Assembly: GCF_004210375.1 (NCBI RefSeq)
Contig: NC_134830.1
Coordinates: forward strand, 67,310,326 to 67,374,325
Source of the DNA: Tachypleus tridentatus
Lineage: Eukaryota > Arthropoda > Merostomata > Xiphosura > Limulidae
Reading direction: 5' to 3'
DNA: 64,000 bases
Under the pieces are notes generated by a model. The model ran no database searches. It saw only the letters and a program-made list of their open reading frames with translations, and was not told where the DNA came from. A program made the translations under genes and the position numbers. Below are positions 36,320 through 46,701 of this stretch, piece by piece (within the stretch, counting starts at the first letter, position 1; each line of letters opens with the position of its first letter).

Positions 36320-36379
36320 AAGTGTGTTTTCTTATAGCAAAACCACATCGGGCTATCTGCTAAGCCCACCGATGGGTCC
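36320..36379 (-). repeat. SINE family 3 fragment (3' part)
   Basis: Reverse complement of a third tRNA-like repeat: in the forward sense GGTGGGCTTAGCAGATAGCC, CGATGTGGTTTTGCTATAAG, AAAACACAC. It shares GCAGATAGCCC with families 1 and 2 but has the distinctive TATAAGAAAACAC tail. Confidence 0.65.
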
Positions 36380-36517
36380 AGAGAGACAGAACAAGGGTTT
36401 ATTTGACGTAATATATAACTCATGACAAAAATTATTGCCTCGAAACTGGTAGATTGAGCAGATAAGAAAATAATCGCGAAAAGTCAATGTTTGAAAAAAT
36501 TGTAAAGAAACTTGTCT

Positions 36518-36716
36518 TGTTTTCATTTTAATTTCGCGCCAGGCTACACGAGAGCTACATGCGCTAACCATTCCTAATTTAGCAGTGAAAAGCTAGAGGG
36601 AAGGCAGCTTGTCATCACCATCCATCGCCAACTCTTGGGTTACTCTTTTACCAACAAATAGTGGGATTGACCTTCACGTTATAACACCCCCACAAACCAC
36701 CTGGCTATTCCGGGCC
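36518..36716 (-). repeat. SINE family 1, head internally deleted
   Basis: Reverse-complement copy from AATTTCGCGCCAGGCTACAC through the core to ATAACACCCCCAC. It then jumps to AAACCACCTGGCTATTCCGG, so most of the tRNA-like head including the B-box is missing. Confidence 0.88.
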
Positions 36717-36842
36717 GCATTTAGTATCAGAGTGGAAAATTACATTCCCGAATAGTGCATTGATGAAACCATAATGTGTAGGTCTCAGTTCAATCGGTTT
36801 CTTGAGTGTGTGTCACGTAAATTTTTTGCTTCTTAGCGCAAG

Positions 36843-36960
36843 TCCCCCGCTGGTACAGCGATAAATTACAGATTTATAACGCTAAAATCAGAGGTTCGAT
36901 TCCTCTCTGTGGACTCATAAGATAATCCGATGTGACTTTGCTATAAGAAAATACACACTC
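36843..36960 (+). repeat. SINE family 3, near complete
   Basis: tRNA-like head TCCCCCGCTGGTACAGCGAT, a B-box region GAGGTTCGATTCCTC, then GGACTCATAAGATAATCCGA and the tail TGTGACTTTGCTATAAGAAA. It resembles a tRNA well enough to trigger weak tRNA calls, but the long tail and the second copy at 36320 mark it as a SINE. Confidence 0.75.
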
Positions 36961-37100
36961 TTAGACCAAACTTGCATGATTGCAAGTTCAATGTGGAAAT
37001 CGACCCCTTGGTTGCTGCATTCTAAGTTCATGAACTTACCCGCCGACCCACGTACTAATCAAAGTGAGTATCTAAGTGTCCACTAGCTCTAACTACTATG

Positions 37101-37318
37101 CAGGGTGGCCCGTAATTCCCTACCCATCCATATGTTATTATGTTATAATCAATTACTCATGTAGTATAAATTTTTCAGAGAAATATGGCCGATGTAAGCC
37201 CATTTACACTTGAAGAGCGTATTGTGACATAATATTATGCAGCGAGAATGAGGGACAGCACACAGATACACTGGATACATAAGATATATAGATGTGTAGG
37301 GACTTACAGATCATCCTG
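37101..37318 (+). mobile_element. MITE, mariner-like, 218 bp, with TATG direct repeats
   Basis: Imperfect terminal inverted repeats of about 45 bp. The left starts CAGGGTGGCCCGTAATTCCC, and the right, reverse-complemented, starts CAGGATGATCTGTAAGTCCC, both continuing into TACxCATCxATAT. TATG lies immediately outside both ends (37097-37100 and 37319-37322). The interior (about 37199-37260) reads FTLEERIV then YYAARMRDSTQ with one stop, resembling the N-terminal helix-turn-helix of a mariner-type transposase. So this is probably an internally deleted derivative of such an element. The superfamily call is tentative. Confidence 0.75.
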
Positions 37319-37909
37319 TATGTAGTCTAAGAATAAATATATTAGTATAAGTAGAGAGGTAAGCAGTAGAGCACACATCTTCTCCACGCAGCGTTGTTCA
37401 TATTTGACCATCACAAAAAGAAAAGCAGAATTAAACATGTCAGTTTGTCTGTCGTTATTAAGAAACATAAATAATTTCTAGCAGTAGAATGACGAATAAT
37501 ATTCTTAATATGTCCACCAAGTTTCATAAAAATCCGATCAGTTTTGACTGAGTCGAAGAGGAAAACGGTGTGAAAACATCGGTCACCATGTTAACATATG
37601 AGGTTGCAACAAGATCCTCTAAAAAGTAATCACTTTTAAGTTGGGGCGCAGTCCAAAGTTATACCAACTTTTGTAAAAACATTCAATTGTTTTTAGGAAA
37701 TCTTACTCACAAACACACACGCACAGGGGTGAAAACATAACCCCCATCACCTTTAATAGCAGAAGCAGAAATATTCCAAAGTCATGCATTTATTTAAAAC
37801 TGCTAGTAACACATGCACTCATACTTCTAACATTTTGTGCTTGGTGATTAACTTGCCTAGACTAAAAATTCGTGAATTCATGATTTGCGTACTTTTATTT
37901 GAAAAACAA

Positions 37910-38065
37910 ACCTGTGCGTCACACTTCAGGAACGTGGGAACGCTACAAGAGTGGAGGTCGAACCCCACTACTTGGTCAGACAAAAAGTAGTCCAAGTAGA
38001 GTTGGCTAAAGGTGCTATTGACAAATAGCTATCTTCTGTATAATCTGTCAATTAAATATTAAGGA
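37910..38065 (+). repeat. SINE family 1, diverged core fragment
   Basis: Follows the core in order: CGTGGGAACGCTACAAGAGT, CCCCACTACTTGGTCAGACA, AAAAGTAGTCCAAGTAGAG, GCTATCTTC and AATTAAATATTA. No head or tail. An old, heavily mutated copy. Confidence 0.6.
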
Positions 38066-39154
38066 AATAAAACTACAAATCTGACATCACTTTAATCTTC
38101 AACGATATTAATAAAATAAACACCAGAAAATCTAGTACATCTATTTTATCTAAAGAGCTCCAAGTTCTTACAGCTTGTAGAGTCTGCAGTTCGCAAGCTG
38201 CTCATTACTATGGAAACAAAAGGAATGTCGAAAGCTTGAGAAGCAAAACAAAGAAAAATTATTATAATGAATCTCTATAAAAAAGAGAATAATTACTAAT
38301 AAGATTTCACTGTAGGCAGCTATCATAAGTGGAAGGGTAGTTTCGTGACGTGGATCTATTTCTGTTTAGTTCAACTAGAAACAATGAAATAATTTATGAG
38401 TTCTTTGTCATATTGTTCTAAACTGTGTTCTACTGTTTACACTGATGTAATTCCTTAGAGAAAGACCATACCTCTTTAAGTCTGATAAAGTTTTGACTAG
38501 CTTGTCTTTCAGGTATTTTGAAACACCGCCTAAGGAGCAGACCCAGAGATATCACTACATTTAAATATGCTTGGCAACAAAAGGTTAAGTGTTAATAATC
38601 GTCAAAATTTAGTTAACGACCAGGTAGGGTCCCTTTTAAATAGTCCCGCGCGGCTGAAAGAACTAGCATGTTTGATGACAGGATTCGAACCCGCAGAGTA
38701 ACGCTCACAGCACTTAAGATTACTTATATAGATACTATTAATGTTCCTTTATTCAAAACTACCGTTGCAACAAATAATTTTAGGCTTCAGTAGTTGTGGC
38801 ATTTTATTATTCAAGTCACAATTATGGATGGTAATAATAAGAACATGTGTATATTTGAACTATTTAGACCAAATAACAGAAACAAGTTTTTACTATATTA
38901 AGGGTACGGTTCTGTAAACAGGTCAGAGACGCGGTTTTCATAATTTTTAAACTTGAACGCCATCTGTCGCTTTTAACTAACTTTATTTGAGTATTTCTTG
39001 CAAACATTTTTGATTTTCAATATCCACAATATTAACATCCAGTCTTTATGTCATCTTAAGGAGGCGGTACATACAATAAATGAACAACATTGTAACAACC
39101 ACGGACTGAAAGTCACTTACATTTGATAGGCAACATGTCGTTTGAATATGTTTT
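38066..39154. other. Non-coding; one SINE head fragment at 38637-38712
   Basis: AT-rich DNA. The only recognisable item is a reverse-complement SINE family 1 head fragment at 38637-38712 (CGCGCGGCTGAAAGAACTAG, GATGACAGGATTCGAACCCG). No gene seen. Confidence 0.5.
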
Positions 39155-39281
39155 CTTTGTTCGCTTGTTGTTAAGCGCAAAGCTGAAGAATGGACAAACA
39201 GTGCTGTGCCTACTACAGGCATCGAAACTCAGTTCTTAATGTAATAAGTCTTCAGATTTCGCCCTGAGCCACGGGTTTTGG
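39155..39281 (-). repeat. SINE family 2, diverged
   Basis: Reverse-complement copy: TGTTAAGCGCAAAGCTGAAG, CAGTGCTGTGCCTACTACAG, GGCATCGAAACTCAGTTCTT, then GATTTCGCCCTGAGCCACGG. Complete in outline but with many changes. Confidence 0.75.
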
Positions 39282-40682
39282 GCTTTAAATATCTCACGTT
39301 AACGGTTTTGATGCGAGACGTTTTCCACCGCCGTTCTTTTCTACTTCGATGAGCAAGACGATACTTATACTGACTTATAAAGTTCGAGAAACGAATTTAT
39401 TGTTGTTCCGTTTGTTATTAAATGAGTGGTAACTCTGTATACTTAGTTATAATATGCTGCTGCCGTATTGGTTCACCTATTCCTATACTGACAGACTGCA
39501 TCTTTAGATAATATTGCTCATTAACTTCAATGAAGTGTTTTCGTCACCTTATCAAATTGTACCTCCCCCTTTGTTTTCTCAATCAGCATGAACGCGATTT
39601 CACACATGGGCAAATAATTCACTATATGCAGTAGTGAAAGCAATGTTTGTTTTCAATCCTATAAAGTACACAAGCTCTCGGGGCTCAGTGAGAAAAGCAC
39701 GAGACCTTATTATGACTGCAGTACCTTTGGGATCAGGACCGTCACTCTTTATTTTCAAAACAAATGCAACCCGTTCTGTTTACAAAGTCATAGAACTATG
39801 TTTGAAAGAATTATCAAATAAGACGTTTACGAGTACTTTAAACGAGGCCTATCCTTCAGGACCTCATTCATCTTATAGACTCTTAGCGTTTTTTTCTTTT
39901 TAATAATGATTTCGTACCGGTTAATAAGTCAGTTTTTACCTGTTTAAAAATCTTGCTACAGTTAAACATAACTGTAGAGTTTTATAACACTGTTTCTGTT
40001 ATTTGTAATATTATAACTCAACATTACAGATGAAATGACAGAAAATCGAATAGATTACACAGGTCTGTGATTGTTTTATTGTATTGAATTTTTTACACGT
40101 TTTACAGTAATTCCTGCAGACTACATCCGAGAATGATATCCATTTTTCTCCATCACCTATAGATTTTTCACAAAACTTCATTTGTACTTTTACATAAGTA
40201 AATTATTTTCATTGAAATCAAATCATATTTTTTATGCTTAAAATGTTGACAACTGCTGGCTATAGATTTCTATAGACCGATCGCGACGTGAGAATCTTAT
40301 AGATCGTTTAAGGACCCAAACATAATAATAATAAATGTTCGTTGTTGTAAACGAAATACTAATTTCATATAAGTAAAATTATTTTTTTAAATACTTATGT
40401 GATAAAAAGAATAATATTATTTTTGAATTTTTCGTAGCTGATGTATGGAAAATCAGTTATTACTACCAAAATAACTTTTATGAAGTTTAAATTTACAGGA
40501 CTGTATTACTAATAACACGTTAAGCAGAAGTGTTAGATTTGATTATTAAAAGACTTTAGAAAAATTCGATACAATTAAATGTAATGACAGGATAAATACA
40601 TTGTACCGCATGACAAGACGTTATTCTTAACACTGAAATCTATAATAGTGCGATTCGACCATCACTTTTAGTCCATTCCTAA
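39282..40682. other. Non-coding, no recognised gene
   Basis: AT-rich. An open frame at 39634-39903 (+) has somewhat more even base use (around CTCTCGGGGCTCAGTGAG) but no recognisable domain or splice context, so it is not called as a gene. Confidence 0.45.
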
Positions 40683-40868
40683 TAACTCAGCGGAAATTCA
40701 CAACGATAAAATCGGTTTTTCGATACCTGTAACGGGCACAGCGGGCAAAGCCTCTTTCTGGCACAACTGCAAGTCTGTAGATCCATCATGTTAAAAACCG
40801 AGTTTTGATGTTCACGATGAACACAGCATAGATAGTCCATTGTGCTCAATTAAAAATACAAACAAACC
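40683..40868 (+). repeat. Two adjacent SINE family 2 fragments
   Basis: The first part (40683-40756) has ACTCAGCGGAAATTCACAAC, GGTTTTTCGATACCTGTAAC and GGGCACAGCGGGCAAAGCC. The second (40757-40868) has CTGCAAGTCTGTAGATCCAT, AAAAACCGAGTTTTGATG and a full tail CATTGTGCTCAATTAAAAAT. A family 1 SINE follows immediately. Confidence 0.7.
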
Positions 40869-41130
40869 AGCCTGGCATGGCCAGGTGGTTAAGGCACTCG
40901 AATCGTAATCTGTGAGTCCGGGTTCGCAATCAGCGTCACACCAAACATGCTCGCTTTTACCCGTGGGAGCGTTATAATGTGATAGCCAATTCCACTATTC
41001 TTCGGTAAAAAAGTAGCCCAAGAGTTGGCGGTGGGTGTTGATGACTAGCTGCCTTCCCTCTAGTCTTACATTGTTAAATTAGGGACGGCTAGCGCAGATA
41101 GTCCTCGTGTAGGTTTTCGCGAAATTCAGA
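40869..41130 (+). repeat. SINE family 1, full length
   Basis: Forward copy with head CAGCCTGGCATGGCCAGGTG, the A-box region GGTTAAGGCACTCGAATCG, a weakened B-box (GGGTTCGCAATC), a full core (GGCGGTGGGTGTTGATGACT) and tail TTTTCGCGAAATTCAGAAAT. Inserted directly after family 2 tails. Confidence 0.92.
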
Positions 41131-41689
41131 AATAAACAGTCACTGACGTCACTTATGGATACTACAATCATAAATTAAAATTTCCATTTTCTATACTTTG
41201 CTGAATTTTCTTGAGCAACTCGTATGAGATTTCAACCTGAAAAATCAAGAAAATTACTTGAGAAAAATCAATGTGCCGAATCTTTAAACAGCAGCTTGAA
41301 TAGGTTACACGAACAAAATATAAAAACAATATCATTATGGGAAAGTACACCGACTCACTGTATATAAACAAACTGTTCTAAAAATATATGTCAGTGAAAC
41401 ATGTACCCAATAATTAAATTAAAGTATATTTACTCATTATTGCTGTAGGAAGTTTGATGTAAATCAGTGTTAGCTTCAACTCTAATTATCCAAAGAAATT
41501 CTTCAGAACTTAAGTATTAGTATATATGTGTATGTGTTTCTTTGTTTAGTCAGGTAAAAATGCATGATGTTAGTTTACGTTCTCATTACATCACTTTTTT
41601 TAACATGCTAGAAACAGATATCAGATTAATTGACTAGTGATGTAGTAATCTGAGATGTTTAAAATGTCTTACTAGCAAGTGGTAGGGTA

Positions 41690-42030
41690 CCAGTCCCTTA
41701 CTCAATCTGGTAGAGTGCTTACTTTGCGTACTGTGAGAGGTCTTTGGCTCAAATTCGAGGCGAGAAGATATATCTATCGTGTCAAAAAGAATTACCTTAT
41801 TGGTGCCCAACTAGAGACCATTTAGTATCCCTGACATTAAAAGCTTGGGGACATGTTCGCCCCTTCAGCCGTAGAGACGTTATAACGTGACAATCAGTTC
41901 TACTCTTCTTTGGTAAAATAGTAGCCCAAAAGTTGTTCTGATGACTAGTTGCCTTCCTTTTATTCTCACACTACTAAATTAGGGACAGCTAACTCAGATA
42001 GCTTTCATGTAGCCTTGCGAGAAATTTAAT
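41690..42030 (+). repeat. tRNA-like segment followed by SINE family 1 core
   Basis: 41690-41765 resembles a decayed tRNA (CTCAATCTGGTAGAGTGCTT as D-arm region, a TTTGCGT loop, CTCAAATTCGAGGC as T-arm region). After a short gap, a family 1 core and tail runs from GGGGACATGTTCGCCCCTTC (about 41846) to CCTTGCGAGAAATTTA (42030). It is either an unusual head or a chance neighbour. The core part is secure, the tRNA-like part much less so. Confidence 0.7.
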
Positions 42031-42439
42031 GTAAACTACATCAATCTTAAGAAATAAGACTGCTTTTATTAAAAGAAGGTAAAAACACTCATGACTAAAA
42101 GGGTTTTTAAATATCTTAGCGAATTTCGTTTCGCTACGAATCAGAAAGTCTTGAAAATTAAAGACAGACCCTCAGATGAACCTTGAATAGCATCCTAATA
42201 TTCACCAATGTTCACAAGGTCACTCGAGTCATCAGCATTTTCATTTGTGACAAAATAAAGGTGTTTGATTAATTTATTTAATTCATTAAGTGTAGTAAAG
42301 CTGGAAACAAAGTAATAAAGAATAATCGACTCGGATTCATTTAATCTTATTGTTATTCTTTGAAAATTAATCAAGCTGTTGTTAATTTCTTAAATATTTT
42401 GTTAAAATAAATAACAGTTGTTATTATGATTTTAGTACA

Positions 42440-43290
42440 TTGCCTGAAATAACAGTGGCTAATGTAACGAATTTACTGTTATACGTTTATTTTAACATTT
42501 ACACTTGTTTTAGTATAGTTCTCTTTTTTATCTGTGACGTATATTCTAGAATATGTATTGTGCAAGTTCCGTCTGTTGTCGTAATTTATAGGAGATTTTT
42601 AAGAGTAAGAATCAACATTTTTTTTTCGACAACGTTTTCGAACATTGTTGAAACTTCGAGAAACTCGAGTGATTCGTATAAAAGCCGAAAAACAATACTA
42701 GAAGAAAAGTATTATTATTGGTCAGCTACAGTCAGCTATAGCTTTTGATTAACACCTGTTAATCGGAAGACTACAAGAATTTAACTGGGAACGTTTGTAG
42801 ATTTCGAACATTACAAACCGTTCAACTTTAGTGAATTAACTTTGGACGTTTGCATTTCTACGAAGACACAAAATGTCATCCTCGCTATTAAGTGAGCTTA
42901 TACTCGGTGTGAGGTTAGCCAAGAAAAAACAACACTTAGGCGAGGTGTGAAAAATCAACTCAGAATTAATTTGCTCGTCGTGGACGTGGACCATCAATAA
43001 AATATTCAGTTCTAGACCAGATAAAAGACTCATTACTGTGCATAAGTTTTTAAAATTATTATATATAAAAATAATTTGTAATAACTATTAGTAATACCCG
43101 TTATTATAAATTGTATTGTTTTTTTTTGTTGCTATATTAAAATATATTGGTGTTAAAGAAAGAAAATTGTGTTTATTAATCATGTTCACAAATATCATAA
43201 ATTTAGGTGATTTGAAATAGTAGTACGTTAACATACGTAATATAGTAATAAATCGGAGACTCGTCCGAAATGAATAATAATACGTAACAG
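42440..43290 (+). repeat. Diverged direct repeat, copy 1
   Basis: Collinear with 51367-52450. Shared landmarks in order: TTTATTTTAA then ACTTGTTTTAGT; GGAGATTTTT then AAGAATCAACATT; AGATTTCGAACATTA, AAACCGTT and GAATTAACTT; CCAGATA then AAGACTCA; GTAAT..TATTATAAA.TGTATT; AAGAAAGAAAAT then TATCATAAATTTA; and ACTCGTCCGAA.TGAAT near the end. TATAAAAG at 42677-42684 sits in the middle. No coding content seen. Could be a solo LTR, another dispersed repeat, or a segmental duplication. Confidence 0.8.
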
Positions 43291-45860
43291 TAAATACAAT
43301 AATAACAGTAACTGAAATGTAAGAAAACACTCAGACTGCAGTATTAAGGTGATAATAATACATGCCGTATATAAAAACATTAACAACACGCAAAACTAAC
43401 GTTTTATACAATATTAGCAATAACAAATACGATGGTGATTTGTAAAAATACACACCACAGTAAAATATTAAGAATTGTGTTGCATATTTCATATATAAAT
43501 CACTTGTTAAGGCCAGAAGAATCCGAGAAAGCACGTAAAATAAGTTAGATGTGGACCATTACTGAAAACCCGAAAAGAAGAAAGAAACAGTAGGTTACTA
43601 GAGTTTGTAGAATGACTAACGTGAAAGATAGACACAGAATATCTTCATATTCAACTTGAAGTAATCAGTGGGATTACCTCCAACACTAATGTTATTTTAG
43701 TTTGATTTGTTTATTTTTAACGAAGTCACAGACTAATAAGCAACATTCTGCAAAAATAAGTTATGAAAACAGTAAAATAAAAAAAACAAACGAATGCATG
43801 GATAATTTCAGTGTTAAGGAGGAAAACAAATTTTCAATCCGTTGCAGCATTGCCCTGATCTTTGCAACTCATGCTAGGAGGGCCATCTACTGTACTCACA
43901 GGTAAACATTCTTTAATAAGACCATAATTACGAAATTATAAAGTGCAATCATAAGTCATGAAAGATGATAAAACCTCACCGACTCTACCCAGCTTTACCA
44001 ATGTGTTAAGAGGAATTTAGTTACCATCAATTTTCTAGTGTGTTATATTCAGCCAGTTTTGCACTGAAAGCCAAGAGCAAAAGTTCAAGAACTTAATAAT
44101 TTTGTCTCTTTTGATTGCGTACAAACTAAAGTAGAACGTTTGAAAATAAATGTTGTCTTCAGTTTACAAATATATGTTGATGCTGAAAAGCACAAATTTT
44201 TTTACGATGATTGATTAGAGTTATTTTATTGAAATTCAAAATTTTCATTTCAGATTGAACAATAATTGCATTAAAAAGCGTTATATCAATTATCAATTTT
44301 TAGTTTTAACTTCTCAATATCATTGTCGACTACATTGTCATTAGTGGTTTTCCAAAAAAATGTTACCGAGGGAAATCTGCAGGTGACGTCATTTCAGTCA
44401 ATTACCTCTAGCGAACAGTAATGCCAGCAAGTCTCAATAGATGTCTAAAATTTCTCTTAAGACCAGCCCATTAAAGAATATTGATGACTTCTCTCTTACA
44501 ACATTCTTGAAGGAGACATAAGCGTGTCTCAGCAATAAGCTGATTTTTCAGCGTAGCCCCGGGTAACAACGACAAAGTTAACACCAAAAGTAGAACATAA
44601 GTTATTATATACACAATAAAGGTTAAGGTGTGAGATATAAGAACTTAATGTATCTACGTTACTACAAATGATATATTGTACGGAAGTAAACATTATAAAG
44701 CAAAGTAACTCACAACTTCAACTGATAGTATGAGCCTTATTTTTATCCACATTCAAGTTACATCGTATTAAATCAAGAAAGATTAGCATCGCTCTGAATA
44801 CTATCTGACATCAAGAATGACCAAGATTATTTAAAAAAAACAACAACTTCTATGACCATCCTGCCTAATGAAGAGATCTTCCTTGGATGATGATATAAAA
44901 TGGAACTATTCCCAACTACGTCACAACACAAAGTTATGTTTGAAACTCTAAAACCTGGACGTAATATAATTTTTACACCACACCTTTGTAGGAAATCCGA
45001 TGTTCAATAAGCTTGGACATGAAGTCCTTTTCACGAAACGGAGTGATCAGCAATAAGGTAAAAGTGAATTACTTAAAGGAATATAACACAAGCATGAAAA
45101 TAAAAAACATGTACTGCTGTCTTAGTGTGCTACCCAATTAATACGTCTTGAATATAAGTTAGCTACATTATATTGTAATACGTATGAAGATAGAAAAAAC
45201 ATTTAAGTTTAATAAAATCAGTTGTAGAAATCGAAATTATGTATACCGACTACGTATGTAAGTTATGTTGCTTCACAAAAGAGCAAATAGGCTGTGTAGA
45301 CACAGAAATTATACGCTTTGATTTTTTGTCATGATGGATAACTTCTTTCGTGCTGTGCCAGATGGCAGATGTAAACATTGTTCTTGTATAGAGATGATCA
45401 AACACGTATCACTTACGCACAAGCCAGATGACCTGCTTAATGACCAATACGTGAAAACTAGATTTTTACAACTGGAATGGGAAGAAGATGTAAAACAGTA
45501 TCAGGGTTGAGAAGATTCTATTGAAAGATGCACACCACCACATCTACATAGAAATTAGAGTAATGGATAGAGAAGTATAATGCAGACTCCACAGTCCAAT
45601 GGGACGTAGAGCGACAATATTTTGTCAAATACATTCATCAAACATATAGGTGTTCAAATATTATAGAAAGTTGTGCAAACTATGTATCGTAGCATGTGGT
45701 CAAACTCTCGACAGGCAATACTTGGCTACCATGCTTACCACTCATCTTGCAGGAGATATTGAACTAGATGATGTACTATAGAGTAATGAGGTTACCATAG
45801 ACCATTTAACATTTATATCAGAATGTCATAAATCTTTGTCCTCTGTGCCAAACGTCTCCT
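43291..45860. other. Non-coding, no recognised gene
   Basis: AT-rich, no repeat with clear ends. 45290-45850 is a little less AT-rich and has word use that might reflect an old pseudogene (for example TGGAATGGGAAGAAGATGTA), but frames are broken every few dozen codons and I recognise no product. Confidence 0.45.
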
Positions 45861-45974
45861 GCTGGGTCAGTGGTAAATTTACGGACTTAGAACGTAAAAA
45901 TCCAGTGTTCGATTATTTGTGATGGATAGAATATAGATGGTCTACTGTGTAATTTTGTATTAAAACAAACAAAC
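45861..45974 (+). repeat. SINE family 2, diverged
   Basis: Forward copy: GCTGGGTCAGTGGTAAATTT, ACGGACTTAGAACGTAAAAA, CCAGTGTTCGATTATTTGTG, ATGGTCTACTGTGTAATTTT and a AAAACAAACAAAC end. All blocks of the family are present in order. Confidence 0.75.
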
Positions 45975-46701
45975 CGTGCTAAACTCATTACTGGTATGGA
46001 ATGTACAAACGTAACCCAAGACCAAAAAGGTATCCTTGACCCATACTACAAAAAGCATGAGAAATATTCATTTTAAAGCATTGAAAGGAAGTGCCATATC
46101 TCTTTTATCTACAGGAGTTGGAAATTAACTACTGTTTGCAACTCCACAACAAGAAAACGTAATAAGACCAGGCAGTCAGTATGGTCACTGGCAACCTATT
46201 CTCCACCCTTTCGCAGGTATATGTTACCCAAATGTCAGACATAGAAGAGGATTAGTGACAGACAGTGGCAGTTCTAAGGAAAAAAAAATTCTTGGACAAC
46301 GTTAGCACATTATTAGCACCTATTTTCATCTCGTCAATGAGAACGTCCTAGTTCAAATGGATTACCTACATCTTGCTACCCATTCAACTTCCATGCAAAA
46401 TAGTTCTTGACATTTAACTTTTCTTCCTTCACACTTGAACATGTTACGAATGATATAAAAAAGAAAATACGAATATCTACGTGATTGGTAGTTATAATTT
46501 AAAACCTTTACTGTTTTCACGCGTAATCGTTTTGATATCATAATTACCAATAAATAAACAACAGACACGTTTCTTGAATAATGGTAGAGAAATGTGATAA
46601 GCGACATGGACATCGATTCTTGGTAGTTATTATACTTTGATATTACATAGAAAGTATGTTTCTGACAAGTAATTATAGTAGTTTTATTCAGAAATGGACT
46701 A

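Noticed and set aside
36843-36915. Isolated tRNA gene
   Set aside because: The tRNA-like part continues into a SINE tail shared with 36320-36379, and the cloverleaf has several mismatches.
43702-43905. Possible exon ending CTCACAG|GTAAAC
   Set aside because: Lys/Asn-rich frame without domain, no matching acceptor or neighbouring exon recognised.
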